A DNA stretch of 64,000 nt, from positions 62,001 through 126,000 of the forward strand of contig JAVBLR010000006.1 in NCBI GenBank assembly GCA_031553395.1, written 5' to 3'. A model generated the notes under the pieces. The model searched no databases and was not told the origin of the DNA. It was given only the letters and a program-made list of their open reading frames with translations. Numbering within the stretch: position 1 is the stretch's first letter; each line of letters begins with the position of its first letter. This document shows positions 8,452 through 16,752 of this stretch, in pieces. The position numbers and the translations under genes are program-made. This DNA is from WRGA01 sp031553395 (lineage in GTDB: Bacteria; Bacteroidota; Bacteroidia; Bacteroidales; WRGA01).

Positions 8452-9717
8452 CTAATACCGGTTTTTCCAAAGTTTATTTAAAAACTCTTTTATTTTATTT
8501 TCTGATGTATTATCTTGAGGCTTCCAAAAACGTTTGTCTTTGATTTCTTTCGGCAAATAATCCTGCTGTACAAAATTATTCTCAAAGTTATGTGCATATT
8601 GATAATTTTTGCCATAATCTAATTCTTTCATCAGCTTGGTTGGCGCATTACGAAGATGCAACGGAACAGGAATATTACCTGTCTCATTTACAACCTGCAA
8701 TGCTTCGTCAATGGATAAATAAGCGGAATTACTTTTGGCTGAGGATGCCAAATATACAGTTGCTTCAGCCAACAAAATCCGGCCTTCAGGCCAACCGATT
8801 TTGTGTAAGGCATCGAAACAGGCGTTTGCCATTAACAATGCATTCGGATTTGCCAATCCAATATCTTCTGCAGCAGAAATGACTAAACGACGAGCAATAA
8901 ATTTCGGGTCTTCTCCTCCGGCAACCATGCGTGCTAACCAATAAATTGCAGCATCGGGGTCGCTTCCTCGAATTGACTTGATAAATGCAGAAATAATATC
9001 GTAATGCATTTCTCCGTTTTTGTCGTAAGCAGCCGGATTTTCCTGCAATCGTTCGGTTACTTTTTCATCTGTAATAATGATCTCATCTCCGGTTTCGGCA
9101 TTTACAACCAAATCCAATATATTCAATAATTTACGGGCATCACCTCCTGAAAATCGTAAAATTGCATCCGATTCTTCAATTTTTATGTTTTTTTCTTTTA
9201 GTTCAACATCATTGGTAATGGCATGATTCAATAATTCCAATAAATCTTCTTTTTCCAATGATTTCAAAACATATACCTGACAGCGAGATAATAAAGGCCG
9301 GATTACTTCAAATGAAGGATTTTCGGTAGTCGCCCCAATTAATGTAATTGTTCCCGTTTCTACAGCGCTAAGCAGTGAATCTTGCTGTGATTTGCTGAAA
9401 CGGTGGATTTCGTCAATAAACAATATCGGATTCCGTGCATTAAAAAAACGATTATTTTTTGCTTTGTCAATAACTTCGCGAACGTCTTTTACTCCTGAAC
9501 TTACAGCACTCAACGTATAAAAAGGAATTTCCAATTGACGAGAAATAATCTGTGCCAATGTTGTCTTGCCAACGCCCGGAGGCCCCCACAAAATAAAAGA
9601 ACTGATACGTCCGCTATCTATCATTTTTCGTAACACCGCATTCTTACCGACCAAATGTTTTTGACCGATATAATCATCCAGTGTTTTGGGACGCATACGT
9701 TCTGCTAGGGGCTGCAT
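8452..9717 (-). CDS. rarA: replication-associated recombination protein A (AAA+ ATPase)
   Basis: RarA/MgsA is a clamp-loader-like AAA+ ATPase that acts at stalled replication forks. Of its 421 residues, the Walker A motif is GPPGVGKTT (45-53), Walker B LFIDEIHRF is near 97, sensor 1 is GATTENPSF and the SGGDARKLLN helix follows. The C-terminal half has the tetramerisation region (ARRLVISAAEDIGLANPNAL) and the final PLHLRNAPTKLMKELDYGKNY typical of the family. Full length and intact. It probably forms its own transcription unit or continues from the DUF151 gene 77 bp upstream. Confidence 0.95.
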   Translation of the reverse strand: MQPLAERMRPKTLDDYIGQKHLVGKNAVLRKMIDSGRISSFILWGPPGVGKTTLAQIISRQLEIPFYTLSAVSSGVKDVREVIDKAKNNRFFNARNPILFIDEIHRFSKSQQDSLLSAVETGTITLIGATTENPSFEVIRPLLSRCQVYVLKSLEKEDLLELLNHAITNDVELKEKNIKIEESDAILRFSGGDARKLLNILDLVVNAETGDEIIITDEKVTERLQENPAAYDKNGEMHYDIISAFIKSIRGSDPDAAIYWLARMVAGGEDPKFIARRLVISAAEDIGLANPNALLMANACFDALHKIGWPEGRILLAEATVYLASSAKSNSAYLSIDEALQVVNETGNIPVPLHLRNAPTKLMKELDYGKNYQYAHNFENNFVQQDYLPKEIKDKRFWKPQDNTSENKIKEFLNKLWKNRY

Positions 9718-9772
9718 TTGAAAAAGTTAAGAATTAAAATGTAAGTATGGAATAATATATTAATGGGAATAA

Positions 9773-9812
9773 GAAGGTTTTCACCTTTCACCTTTTATTT
9801 TTCTCCTTCAAG
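9773..9812. repeat. single repeat arm overlapping the 3' end of the DUF151 gene
   Basis: On the minus strand the units GGAGAAAAAT, AAAAGGTG and AAAGGTGAAAACC belong to the GTGAAAAG family seen at 2065 and 8336. The arm begins within the last codons of the gene. Confidence 0.45.
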
Positions 9813-10427
9813 ACGTTTGATTTCGTCACGGATGGTTGAAGCTGTTTCGTAGTCTTCGTTACTGATCGCTTCATCGAGGCGTTTGTATAGATCTTCTATT
9901 TGAAATTCTTCTTCCTGAACGGTTTGTTCGGAGTCTTGGGGTAAATCTTCTTCGAATACTTCCCCTACTTTTTCCATGATTTCTTCGGTTGTATAAATCG
10001 GACACTTTGCGCGTAAAGCAAGGGCAATGGCATCGGAAGTACGAGAATCTATCCGTACTTGTTTGGTTTCATCATCAAATAACAATTCAGAATAGAACAT
10101 TCCTTCTTCAAATCTATTTATAAAAACTTCAACTAATTTAATATCAAATTGTTGAGAAAAGATGCAAAAAAGATCGTGTGTAAGTGGGCGTGGAGGTGTA
10201 ATATTTTCCAATTGAAGGGCTATGGATTGAGCTTCGGGTGTGCCGATAATTATGCGAATTCGCCTGATACTGTTTTCTTCACCTAAGACCAAAGCATATG
10301 CTCCGGATTGTGCTTGACTATATGTATAGCGAATGCCTAAAACCTGCAATTTTACTCGTGTATCCAAGCTTATTTTGTTGTATGATAGATTGTTTAATGT
10401 TATGTATATGCAATGACAAATGTACAA
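9795..10427 (-). CDS. bifunctional nuclease (DUF151) domain protein with UvrB/UvrC motif
   Basis: The 210 residues from the ATG include a DUF151/BFN domain (about 25-160: LGIRYTYSQAQSGAYALVLGEE, IRIIIGTPEAQSIAL, PRPLTHDLF, SRTSDAIALALRAKCPIY) and a C-terminal UvrB/UvrC coiled-coil motif (YKRLDEAISNEDYETASTIR). An acidic linker joins them. Family homologues start near the VKLQVLG strand, so the in-frame TTG at 10367 (giving LDTRVKLQVLG) is a better candidate start than the ATG, whose 20 added residues look non-coding. The C-terminal EGEK and stop lie in a purine-rich repeat. The nuclease activity is not established for bacteria in general. Confidence 0.8.
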   Translation of the reverse strand: MYICHCIYITLNNLSYNKISLDTRVKLQVLGIRYTYSQAQSGAYALVLGEENSIRRIRIIIGTPEAQSIALQLENITPPRPLTHDLFCIFSQQFDIKLVEVFINRFEEGMFYSELLFDDETKQVRIDSRTSDAIALALRAKCPIYTTEEIMEKVGEVFEEDLPQDSEQTVQEEEFQIEDLYKRLDEAISNEDYETASTIRDEIKRLEGEK

Positions 10428-10680
10428 ATAATTATAGAAATCTCTAAGATTTTATAGATTTTCTTTTTTGTCTTTGCAAACTCTTAATATTAGGTGAAGT
10501 TTTTGATTTGGAGCAGATAATATTAAGCAGCCTTCATTCTTTCTGATATTTTGAAAAAGAAATCCTCTATAATCTACAATTTTGATAGATATTTCCTTAT
10601 TTCATCACATTATAGAGTATTTTTATTATTTTTTATTTTTCTGATAATTAGTATTTTAAAAATATTTTTCCAACATTCTA
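10428..10680. other. AT-rich intergenic stretch
   Basis: No open reading frame with coding character, RNA gene or palindrome of note is seen between the DUF151 gene and the tRNA promoter. The sequence is dominated by A/T runs. Confidence 0.6.
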
Positions 10681-10710
10681 TTGTATATTCCAAAAAAGCT
10701 GTTACCTTTG
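10681..10710 (+). promoter_or_regulatory. promoter of the tRNA-Pro/tRNA-Ser unit
   Basis: A TTG element (10681-10683) and TACCTTTG (10703-10710) are separated by 19 bp, the exact Bacteroidota -33/-7 layout. Transcription would start about 14 bp before the tRNA-Pro 5' end. No second promoter is seen before tRNA-Ser. Confidence 0.75.
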
Positions 10711-10730
10711 CACCGCTTTAGAAATAAAGA

Positions 10731-10805
10731 CGGGGTGTAGCGCAGTCCGGTTAGCGTATCTGCTTTGGGAGCAGAGGGTCCCAGGTTCGAATCCTGGTAC
10801 CCCGA
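10731..10805 (+). tRNA. tRNA-Pro (anticodon TGG)
   Basis: The cloverleaf folds by eye. The acceptor stem CGGGGTG pairs with TACCCCG (one G-T pair). The anticodon loop TTTGGGA contains TGG on a CTGC/GCAG stem, and the T arm CCAGG-TTCGAAT-CCTGG is perfect. The discriminator base is A and the CCA end is not encoded, as usual in this phylum. Confidence 0.95.
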
Positions 10806-10820
10806 CAATGTAAGGTTTTA

Positions 10821-10905
10821 GGAGGGATGGCAGAGTGGTCGATCGCGGCGGTCTTGAAAACCGTTGTACTGTGAGGTACCAGGGGTTCGAATCCCTTTCC
10901 CTCCG
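10821..10905 (+). tRNA. tRNA-Ser (anticodon TGA)
   Basis: The acceptor stem GGAGGGA pairs perfectly with TCCCTCC. The anticodon loop CTTGAAA shows TGA on a CGGT/ACCG stem. A long variable arm (TGTACTGTGAGGTACC region) is present as expected for a class II tRNA, and the T arm contains GGTTCGAATCC. The discriminator is G. It lies 15 bp after tRNA-Pro and shares its promoter. The accessory region begins just downstream; I see no duplicated tRNA 3' end. Confidence 0.95.
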
Positions 10906-10913
10906 CTGGGTAT

Positions 10914-10946
10914 TAAGCAGTTATAGAAATATGGCTGCTTTTTTTG
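10914..10946 (+). terminator. weak terminator after tRNA-Ser
   Basis: AAGCAG pairs with CTGCTT across a 14-bp loop and is followed by TTTTTT. A short stem, but it is the only hairpin with a T-run here. Confidence 0.45.
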
Positions 10947-11065
10947 TGTCTGCATTTTTAGTGTAAATAGCCATATCAATAGCTTATGCTACCGAACCCG
11001 CTCCTTTTATTAGTGCTAATTTGAAAATCATTCTGACATGAGATTAAGATAAGAATTTTCAACAC

Positions 11066-11581
11066 TTATAAATTCTCAATATCTATTTGATAAACAGATT
11101 CAATCAAAATGTATTTGTAATTATACAATTTGCATTGTTTTAGATTATATTCATTCGTTGCCAACATTTTATCCATATCCAATTCTTGTGATAGTCTTTT
11201 TTCTATTATATTCTCAAAACAGAGAATGTCCGACAAGTTGTTTTTGATGTATTTTTTGCTGAAAATAAGGCAAATATACTTTATGTGTTGCAGGTATTCT
11301 TTCATAAAATCTTGTTCCCAACCAAATGGGATATAACAACCTTCGATAATGATGTGTTGAGAATTTTCAATACAGGTTTTTATCATTTCCCTCACGATAG
11401 GCCACAAATGGTTGGTTAATTCCATATCTCTACTATTTGCAGATAATTTACATTGTCCACTTCGCATAACTCCCATTTTTAAATGGTCGATGGATAAATA
11501 GGGGTATTTATATTTTTCCAATAGCTTTTGGGCTAATAGTGTTTTACCTGTATGAGTATCTCCTGCAATCAAAATTACCAT
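11066..11581 (-). CDS. small P-loop kinase-like NTPase
   Basis: A 171-residue protein with a Walker A motif GDTHTGKT (residues 7-14) at the N-terminus and the segments YPYLSIDHLKMGVMRSG and IIIEGCYIPFGWEQDF. Related sequences are usually labelled adenylate kinase or 2-phosphoglycerate kinase, but the LID and NMP-binding features of true adenylate kinase are absent. By memory of sequence the protein resembles Firmicutes homologues closely. It stands alone on the minus strand, facing away from the plus-strand cluster that starts 117 bp away. Substrate unknown. Confidence 0.65.
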   Translation of the reverse strand: MVILIAGDTHTGKTLLAQKLLEKYKYPYLSIDHLKMGVMRSGQCKLSANSRDMELTNHLWPIVREMIKTCIENSQHIIIEGCYIPFGWEQDFMKEYLQHIKYICLIFSKKYIKNNLSDILCFENIIEKRLSQELDMDKMLATNEYNLKQCKLYNYKYILIESVYQIDIENL

Positions 11582-11685
11582 ATAACCCGTTTTTGTTGGT
11601 TGTTATTTTGACAAATTTACGAAAATAAAGGAATTTACTTTGAAAACGTTAACGCTTGGTTTTCCTTATTATCAAGCGAAGGCCG

Positions 11686-11693
11686 TATCTTTG
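11686..11693 (+). promoter_or_regulatory. -7 box (TATCTTTG) 5 bp before the tandem GNAT start
   Basis: A match to TAnnTTTG placed so that transcription would begin at or next to the ATG at 11699, implying a leaderless mRNA for the following co-directional cluster. A TTG at 11656 is 27 bp upstream, longer than the usual 19-21, so the upstream element is uncertain. Confidence 0.5.
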
Positions 11694-11698
11694 CGAAT

Positions 11699-12637
11699 AT
11701 GGAAAGTAAAACGATAACGATAAAATCTGTTTTCGGGAATAAAAAACAATTTCTCGACTTATTACTGTTAGGCGATGAACAGGAAAGCATGATTGACCGC
11801 TATTTGGAACAAGGCGACCTATTTGCCTTATATGATGGAGACTTGAAATCTGTTTGTGTGGTAATTGCTATTGATGATTTGGTTTGCGAATTGAAGAACA
11901 TTGCAACATACGAGAAATATCAGGGCCAAGGTTACGGAAACGCTCTTATTAATTATCTTTTCGATTATTATAAGGATAAATACAAAACGATGCTTGTCGG
12001 TACAGGCGATGTTCCTTCCGCCCTGTCGTTTTATAAACGTTGTGGCTTTGAACTGTCTCATCGTGTTAAGAACTTTTTTACGGATAATTACGACCATCTG
12101 ATTTTTGAGAATAGTATTCAGTTGGTTGATATGGTTTATTTGAAAAAGGATTTATCTGCGAACAAAGTATTTTCTATTCGCCCCGTAATCATTTCTGACA
12201 TTCCTGAATTGACAGAACTCTATAAAAATACCGTTTTATCCGTCAATCGAAAAGATTATTCTGTCGAAGAAGTTGAAGATTGGGCTTCATGTGGAGATGA
12301 TACGGAGCATTTGCATGAATCGTTTTCCGAACAACATTACATCGTGGCTGAAAATAATAAAGGATTAATCGTTGGATTTGCTTCGATTAACGATACAGGT
12401 TATATGCATACTTTGTTTGTGCATAAAGATTTTCAACACCAAGGAATCGCCACATTACTTTATCAAACGCTTGAAAAATATGCTAAAGAAAAAGGTGCTG
12501 AAAGAATAACTTCGGAAATCAGCATCACTGCAAGACAATTTTTTGAAAAACAAGGCTTTGTAGTAGACAAAGAACAAAAAAGAAAGGCGAATAAATTACA
12601 TCTTACGAATTATAAAATGAGTAAAAAGTTGATTTGA
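11699..12637 (+). CDS. tandem GNAT acetyltransferase
   Basis: The 312 residues hold two GNAT (acetyl-CoA-dependent N-acetyltransferase) domains. The first (about 1-150) has the acetyl-CoA loop YQGQGYGNALI and the YKRCGF motif. The second (about 155-312) has FQHQGIATLLY and ARQFFEKQGF. Both look complete, so this is a fusion of two acetyltransferases rather than a decayed pair. Substrates cannot be deduced. It is first in a run of closely spaced plus-strand genes; the next starts 1 bp after its stop. Confidence 0.85.
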   Translation: MESKTITIKSVFGNKKQFLDLLLLGDEQESMIDRYLEQGDLFALYDGDLKSVCVVIAIDDLVCELKNIATYEKYQGQGYGNALINYLFDYYKDKYKTMLVGTGDVPSALSFYKRCGFELSHRVKNFFTDNYDHLIFENSIQLVDMVYLKKDLSANKVFSIRPVIISDIPELTELYKNTVLSVNRKDYSVEEVEDWASCGDDTEHLHESFSEQHYIVAENNKGLIVGFASINDTGYMHTLFVHKDFQHQGIATLLYQTLEKYAKEKGAERITSEISITARQFFEKQGFVVDKEQKRKANKLHLTNYKMSKKLI

Positions 12638-12638
12638 A

Positions 12639-13007
12639 ATGAATATCGAAGAACTAAGAGAATATTGCCTGTCAATAAAAGGAGCAGTCGAATCAATTTC
12701 TTTACAAAATCGCAATGTGATGGTCTGTAAAGTAATGAAAAAGGTGTTTGTCTACATTCCGCTGGAACCCGAAGACGGCAAATTCAGAGCATACCTTAAA
12801 TGCAATCCGGAAAGGTCGGTTGAACTGCGTGAAAAATACAACGGAATAAACCCCGACGATTTTAAAACCCTTTTGTGGAATTGGGTTACACTGGAAAGTG
12901 ATGTGCCGGACGACCTGATTAAAGAACTAATCCAACATTCGGCAGAGGAAGTAATCAGCAAATTACCGAAAAAGAAGCAGGAAGAATATAGGACACAAAA
13001 AAAGTAA
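12639..13007 (+). CDS. MmcQ/YjbR family protein
   Basis: A 122-residue MmcQ/YjbR-like protein (CyaY-like fold). Visible features are the N-terminal helix NIEELREYCLSIKGAVES, the KVFVYIPLEP strand with following KCNPERSVELRE, and the C-terminal EEVISKLPKKKQEEYR helix. Often called DNA-binding from structural resemblance, but its role is not established. The last 45 nt are about 87% identical to a stretch at 16938-16982, where a decayed second copy is fused to a ydeI fragment. Spacing to the neighbours is 1 and 5 bp, consistent with translational coupling. Confidence 0.85.
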   Translation: MNIEELREYCLSIKGAVESISLQNRNVMVCKVMKKVFVYIPLEPEDGKFRAYLKCNPERSVELREKYNGINPDDFKTLLWNWVTLESDVPDDLIKELIQHSAEEVISKLPKKKQEEYRTQKK

Positions 13008-13012
13008 GAAAA

Positions 13013-13495
13013 ATGAAAAAAGCATTAGTCATAATAGATATTCAAAATGATATAACAAAGAATTACAAAGAAATAATTGGCAATATAAATAAAGCCATAG
13101 ATTGGGCGGTTAATAATGACATCCCTGTTGTTTACATAAGACACGAGAATTTATCAGATGGCACAAGGACTTTTAAACCCAATACACGTGGGGCAGAATT
13201 AGTTCCGGATATGAAAATAGTGTCGAAAAATATTTTTACAAAATCTAAAGGAAACGCATTAACCAGTGAAGAGTTCGCAGACTTTATCAATAAAAACGGA
13301 ATAGAGAAATTCTATATAGCTGGAGCAGATGCTGTTGCTTGTGTCAAATCAACCTGTTTTAACATGACTAAGGCGAATTATAAAGTTAATGTTTTGTCAG
13401 ATTGCATTACGAGTTATGATAAAAGGAAAATTGACGAAATGCTGCGTTACTACGAAAGTAAAGGCTGTAATATAATAAGTCTGAACGACCTGTAA
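13013..13495 (+). CDS. isochorismatase-like cysteine hydrolase
   Basis: A 160-residue enzyme of the isochorismatase superfamily. The catalytic triad is visible: D9 in VIIDIQND, K77 in IFTKSKGNAL and C110 in AGADAVACVKST. The family includes nicotinamidases, ureidoacrylate hydrolases and isochorismatases; the missing metal-binding His pattern after D9 argues against nicotinamidase. Substrate unknown. It follows the MmcQ gene by 5 bp in the same operon-like run. Confidence 0.85.
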   Translation: MKKALVIIDIQNDITKNYKEIIGNINKAIDWAVNNDIPVVYIRHENLSDGTRTFKPNTRGAELVPDMKIVSKNIFTKSKGNALTSEEFADFINKNGIEKFYIAGADAVACVKSTCFNMTKANYKVNVLSDCITSYDKRKIDEMLRYYESKGCNIISLNDL

Positions 13496-13551
13496 ATTCA
13501 GTATTTAACAAAAATATAAACTGTCGATAAGGACACAAAAAGGAGGAAAAT

Positions 13552-13953
13552 ATGATGAAATTCAGCAATGTAAGACTATTAGTCAAAGACTATGATAAGT
13601 GTTTTAAGTTTTACACCGAAAAACTTGGTTTGGAAGCGGCTTTTGATATTGAAGGTTGCTATGGGAGTTTTAAAGTAGCCGAAGGTATTGAAGGATTAGC
13701 AATATTTACGTCGGACCTTATGGCGCCTTCTGTCGGCAATATGGACAAAAACCAGCCTACCGATTGCAGAGAAAAAATGATGGTCTCGTTTGAAGTGGAG
13801 AATGTTGATGAAACCTACAAAGCACTTTTGGCAAAAGAAGTTATTTTCATTAATCAGCCAACCGATATGCCCGGTTGGGGAATGCGAGTAGTTCACTTGC
13901 GAGACCCCGAAGAAAATTTGATAGAATTATTTTCCCCTTTGAAAACAGGGTAA
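13552..13953 (+). CDS. VOC (glyoxalase/bleomycin-resistance) family protein
   Basis: The 133 residues form one vicinal-oxygen-chelate domain: NVRLLVKDYDKCFKFYTEKLGL at the start and the second half ending in VVHLRDPEENLIELFSP, which carries the metal-ligand Glu. The start has two adjacent ATGs. A perfect AGGAGG ribosome-binding site at 13541-13546 suits the second (13555) better. Such strong Shine-Dalgarno sequences are rare in Bacteroidota and may reflect a Firmicutes origin. Function could be glyoxalase, dioxygenase or drug binding. Confidence 0.85.
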   Translation: MMKFSNVRLLVKDYDKCFKFYTEKLGLEAAFDIEGCYGSFKVAEGIEGLAIFTSDLMAPSVGNMDKNQPTDCREKMMVSFEVENVDETYKALLAKEVIFINQPTDMPGWGMRVVHLRDPEENLIELFSPLKTG

Positions 13954-13966
13954 TAAAATATAAATA

Positions 13967-14428
13967 ATGGAGAATATGAATACCAATAAAATCATTCCCT
14001 GCCTTTGGTTCAATGCCGACGGCGGCACAATTTCAAAAATCGTTGAATACTACAAAACTATTTTTGGCACTGATTTCAAAGAAGGAGCAATCATCCCTCT
14101 TGGCGAAACGCCCAGCGGGCATACCGAAATGTGCGAAGTACAGATTTTCGGGCAAAAGTATTCCCTGATGAGTACTGCGGAAGGACACCATCCGCTGAAT
14201 GACGCTATATCGTTTGCGATTAACTGTAAAGACCAGAATGAAATTGATAAACATTGGGACTATTTTACTCATGAAGGAGAAGAATCTCAATGCGGTTGGT
14301 GTATCGATAAGTATGGGCTTCGGTGGCAGGTGATTCCTGAAAATATGGAAGAGTTGATGAACAAACCCAATGCTTTTGAAGTGATGATGAAACAGACAAA
14401 GATTATAATCGAAGAATACCTAAGATAA
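13967..14428 (+). CDS. VOC family protein, PhnB type
   Basis: A 153-residue PhnB-like (3-demethylubiquinone methyltransferase-like VOC) protein. Typical segments are the start KIIPCLWFNADGGTISKIVEYY with the YKTIFGTDF turn, the EMCEVQIFGQKYSLMS strand, SFAINCKDQNEIDKHWDYF and ESQCGWCIDKYGLRWQVIP. The latter contains the conserved CGW.DKYGLSWQ signature. The activity of this subfamily is generally unknown. It lies 13 bp after the preceding VOC gene and 1 bp before the DUF2200 gene. Confidence 0.85.
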   Translation: MENMNTNKIIPCLWFNADGGTISKIVEYYKTIFGTDFKEGAIIPLGETPSGHTEMCEVQIFGQKYSLMSTAEGHHPLNDAISFAINCKDQNEIDKHWDYFTHEGEESQCGWCIDKYGLRWQVIPENMEELMNKPNAFEVMMKQTKIIIEEYLR

Positions 14429-14429
14429 C

Positions 14430-14780
14430 ATGGATAAAGCAAAAATATACAAAATGTCTTTTGCAAGCGTTTATCTGCTGTATATTCAAAAAGCCAAGAA
14501 AAAAGGGCGTACAAAAGCCGAAGTTGACAGTATTATCTTTTGGTTGACAGGATACGATGAACAAACCTTGCAACAACAGATTGACAATAAAACTGATTTC
14601 GAAACTTTCTTTACCCAAGCGCCACAAATCAATCCGGATGCTTCAAAAATCACAGGCGTAATATGCGGATATCGTGTGGAAGAAATTGAAGACAAACTGA
14701 TGCAACAAATCCGCTATTTGGACAAGTTAATTGACGAATTGGCCAAAGGAAAAGCAATGGAGAAAATTTTAAGGAAATAA
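14430..14780 (+). CDS. DUF2200 family protein
   Basis: A 116-residue protein matching DUF2200 by its start (AKIYKMSFASVYLLYIQKA), the KGRTKAEVDSIIFWLTGYDE helix, FFTQAPQINPDASKITGVICGYRVEEI and the final helix with MQQIRYLDKLIDELAKGK. The domain is widespread and uncharacterised. It sits between the PhnB-type VOC and a GNAT gene with gaps of 1 and 4 bp. Confidence 0.85.
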   Translation: MDKAKIYKMSFASVYLLYIQKAKKKGRTKAEVDSIIFWLTGYDEQTLQQQIDNKTDFETFFTQAPQINPDASKITGVICGYRVEEIEDKLMQQIRYLDKLIDELAKGKAMEKILRK

Positions 14781-14784
14781 AAAT

Positions 14785-15573
14785 ATGATACAATTTTCCC
14801 CCACAACACTACATTCGTTGGAAGCATGGCGCAATAAGTATCTGGAATCGCTAAATTACGCGCAGGATATGCATTCTGAATCGATGATCAGTTGGATGCC
14901 CGGCGCCACCTGTTGGTTTTTGAATACAAATGATACTCCGACCGGATATATCATCTTAAATAATGTTAACGAACTGGTCGAGTTTTACCTTGCCAACGAC
15001 TTGCTAACTCAAAAAGAGATTATCTTTTCGAGGGTAATCGAAAACTTCGGTATAAAAAGTGTTTATTGTAAATCGTTCGATCAGGTATTGCTCACCTGTT
15101 GCCATAAATTTTCAGGTTCAAGTAAATTGACCGGATACCTCTTTCAGGATTACAATGTTCAGGTTGAAGGCATTTCTTTAGATAATACGATTGATGTTCG
15201 CCCCGCAACAATGGACGATATACCTTTTCTAAAGAGCTTTGAAAATGAGTTAATGGAAGAAGGGGAAGAGATTGAGCCGTATATCCGGAATAACAGTGTC
15301 TATATGTTCATGAAAGGAAAAGAACTGGTTGGCTGCGGATACCTGTTCAATATTATCCCCGGACGGGTGCATTGGGATGTAGGAATGTGGGTAAATCAGC
15401 CTTTCCGCCGAAGAGGATATGGCGCACAAATCATATCTTATCTGATGAAATATTGCTTTGATAACGGTTTCTTGGCAACAGCCGGATGCGCCGAAGATAA
15501 TGCCGCATCACGGCTGACACTCGAAAAATGCGGATTCGTAAGCAAACTTTGCCTTATTAATTTTCAATTCTGA
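14785..15573 (+). CDS. GNAT family N-acetyltransferase (two-lobed)
   Basis: The 262 residues have a degenerate N-terminal GNAT-like lobe (about 1-130) and a complete C-terminal GNAT domain (about 135-262) with the acetyl-CoA loop FRRRGYGAQII and AASRLTLEKCGF. The layout resembles the PF12746-type GNAT_acetyltran proteins found near antibiotic-resistance loci. Substrate unknown. It is followed after 2 bp by the DNA alkylation repair gene. Confidence 0.8.
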   Translation: MIQFSPTTLHSLEAWRNKYLESLNYAQDMHSESMISWMPGATCWFLNTNDTPTGYIILNNVNELVEFYLANDLLTQKEIIFSRVIENFGIKSVYCKSFDQVLLTCCHKFSGSSKLTGYLFQDYNVQVEGISLDNTIDVRPATMDDIPFLKSFENELMEEGEEIEPYIRNNSVYMFMKGKELVGCGYLFNIIPGRVHWDVGMWVNQPFRRRGYGAQIISYLMKYCFDNGFLATAGCAEDNAASRLTLEKCGFVSKLCLINFQF

Positions 15574-15575
15574 AT

Positions 15576-16292
15576 ATGGAAACACAAATTGTATCAGATA
15601 TTCGTCAATCTCTCCTTGACAGCATCGACCCAAAGGCACTTGCTTCCTCCGACCGGTATTTCAAAGAAGGCGAAGCAGCTAAAGTACATGGAGTACGAAT
15701 GGCGGAAGTAAGTAAAATCGGGACACTCGGGTTTCAACAAATAAAACATCTTCCGAAAAAGGAGATCTTCGAATTATGCGAAGAATTGTGGAAATCGGGC
15801 TATCTGGAAGAAGCAGTCATTGCCTGCATCTGGGCGGAATCATTGCATAAACAGTACGAGCCTGCCGATTTTCAAATCTTTGACCACTGGGTACATGATT
15901 ACCTGACCAATTGGGCGGATTGTGATACGCTGTGTAACCACACGATCGGAATGTTTGTGATGCAATATCCCGAATATATTGCAGCGTTAAAGAAATGGAC
16001 GACATCATCCAAACGATTTGTCAAACGTGCTGCTGCGGTTACGCTGATTATCCCAGCCCGAAAGGGATTGTTTTTGAATGACATTTTCGAAATAGCCACC
16101 ACATTGCTTCATGACAAAGACGATTTGGTACAAAAGGGCTATGGTTGGATGCTAAAAGCCGCAAGTGAAGCGCATCGGGAAGAGGTTTTCGACTTTGTCA
16201 TGAAACACAAAGCCACCATGCCGCGAACGGCGCTTCGGTACGCCATTGAAAAAATGCCACCGGAAATGAGAGCCGAAGTGATGAAGAAATAA
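15576..16292 (+). CDS. DNA alkylation repair protein (HEAT-like, AlkD family)
   Basis: A 238-residue all-helical protein with HEAT-like repeats. Segments MAEVSKIGTLGFQQIKHL, LEEAVIACIWAESL, WVHDYLTNWADCDTLCNHTIG and KRFVKRAAAVTLIIPARKG match the PF08713 DNA alkylation repair family. AlkD members excise positively charged alkylated bases such as 3-methyladenine. The WADCD region corresponds to the conserved Trp-Asp part of the active site. Last gene of the tightest part of the cluster; a 51-bp gap follows. Confidence 0.88.
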   Translation: METQIVSDIRQSLLDSIDPKALASSDRYFKEGEAAKVHGVRMAEVSKIGTLGFQQIKHLPKKEIFELCEELWKSGYLEEAVIACIWAESLHKQYEPADFQIFDHWVHDYLTNWADCDTLCNHTIGMFVMQYPEYIAALKKWTTSSKRFVKRAAAVTLIIPARKGLFLNDIFEIATTLLHDKDDLVQKGYGWMLKAASEAHREEVFDFVMKHKATMPRTALRYAIEKMPPEMRAEVMKK

Positions 16293-16343
16293 AACTATTT
16301 GTTTTGATAGATGTTTTACTAAAAATCCAAATCAAGTAAAACC

Positions 16344-16736
16344 ATGTTTACAATAGAACAAATCCAGGCTATTCATTCCAAAGTAAAGAGTGGAGCCGAT
16401 TTTCCCCGCTATATACAGGAATTAATTCAGTTAGGTGTACTGAATTATACCATTTATGTCGATAATGGACGTACTGTCTATTCTGGTAAAAATAATTTTA
16501 CCATTAGTTCCGAAGCCAACTATCCTTTATTGAAAGTTGGAATGGAAGGGGATAAGCAAAAATTGGAATGCACGTTAAAAAATCACCAACAAGGTCTGAC
16601 CGACTATCCTACTTTTTGTAGGCAAGCTGCGGAAGCCGGAGTGGAAAAATGGACGGTGGATATGGAGCAAATGACTTGTACTTATTTCGATAAGCAAGGG
16701 AATCTGTTGGTAATTGAGAATATTCCTAACCCCTAA
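16344..16736 (+). CDS. DUF1398 family protein
   Basis: A 130-residue protein of the DUF1398 family. Features are the start FTIEQIQAIHSKVKSGADFPRYIQEL, NYTIYVDNGRTVYSG, HQQGLTDYPTFCRQAAEAGVEKW and DMEQMTCTYFDKQG. The function is unknown. It keeps the plus-strand orientation of the cluster and is followed after 16 bp by a broken gene. Confidence 0.85.
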   Translation: MFTIEQIQAIHSKVKSGADFPRYIQELIQLGVLNYTIYVDNGRTVYSGKNNFTISSEANYPLLKVGMEGDKQKLECTLKNHQQGLTDYPTFCRQAAEAGVEKWTVDMEQMTCTYFDKQGNLLVIENIPNP

Positions 16737-16752
16737 AAATCCGTTTGAATTT

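Noticed and set aside
9720..9744. Separate small repeat or promoter between rarA and the DUF151 gene
   Set aside because: Only a short AGTTAAG-like piece without a partner arm; too weak for an entry.
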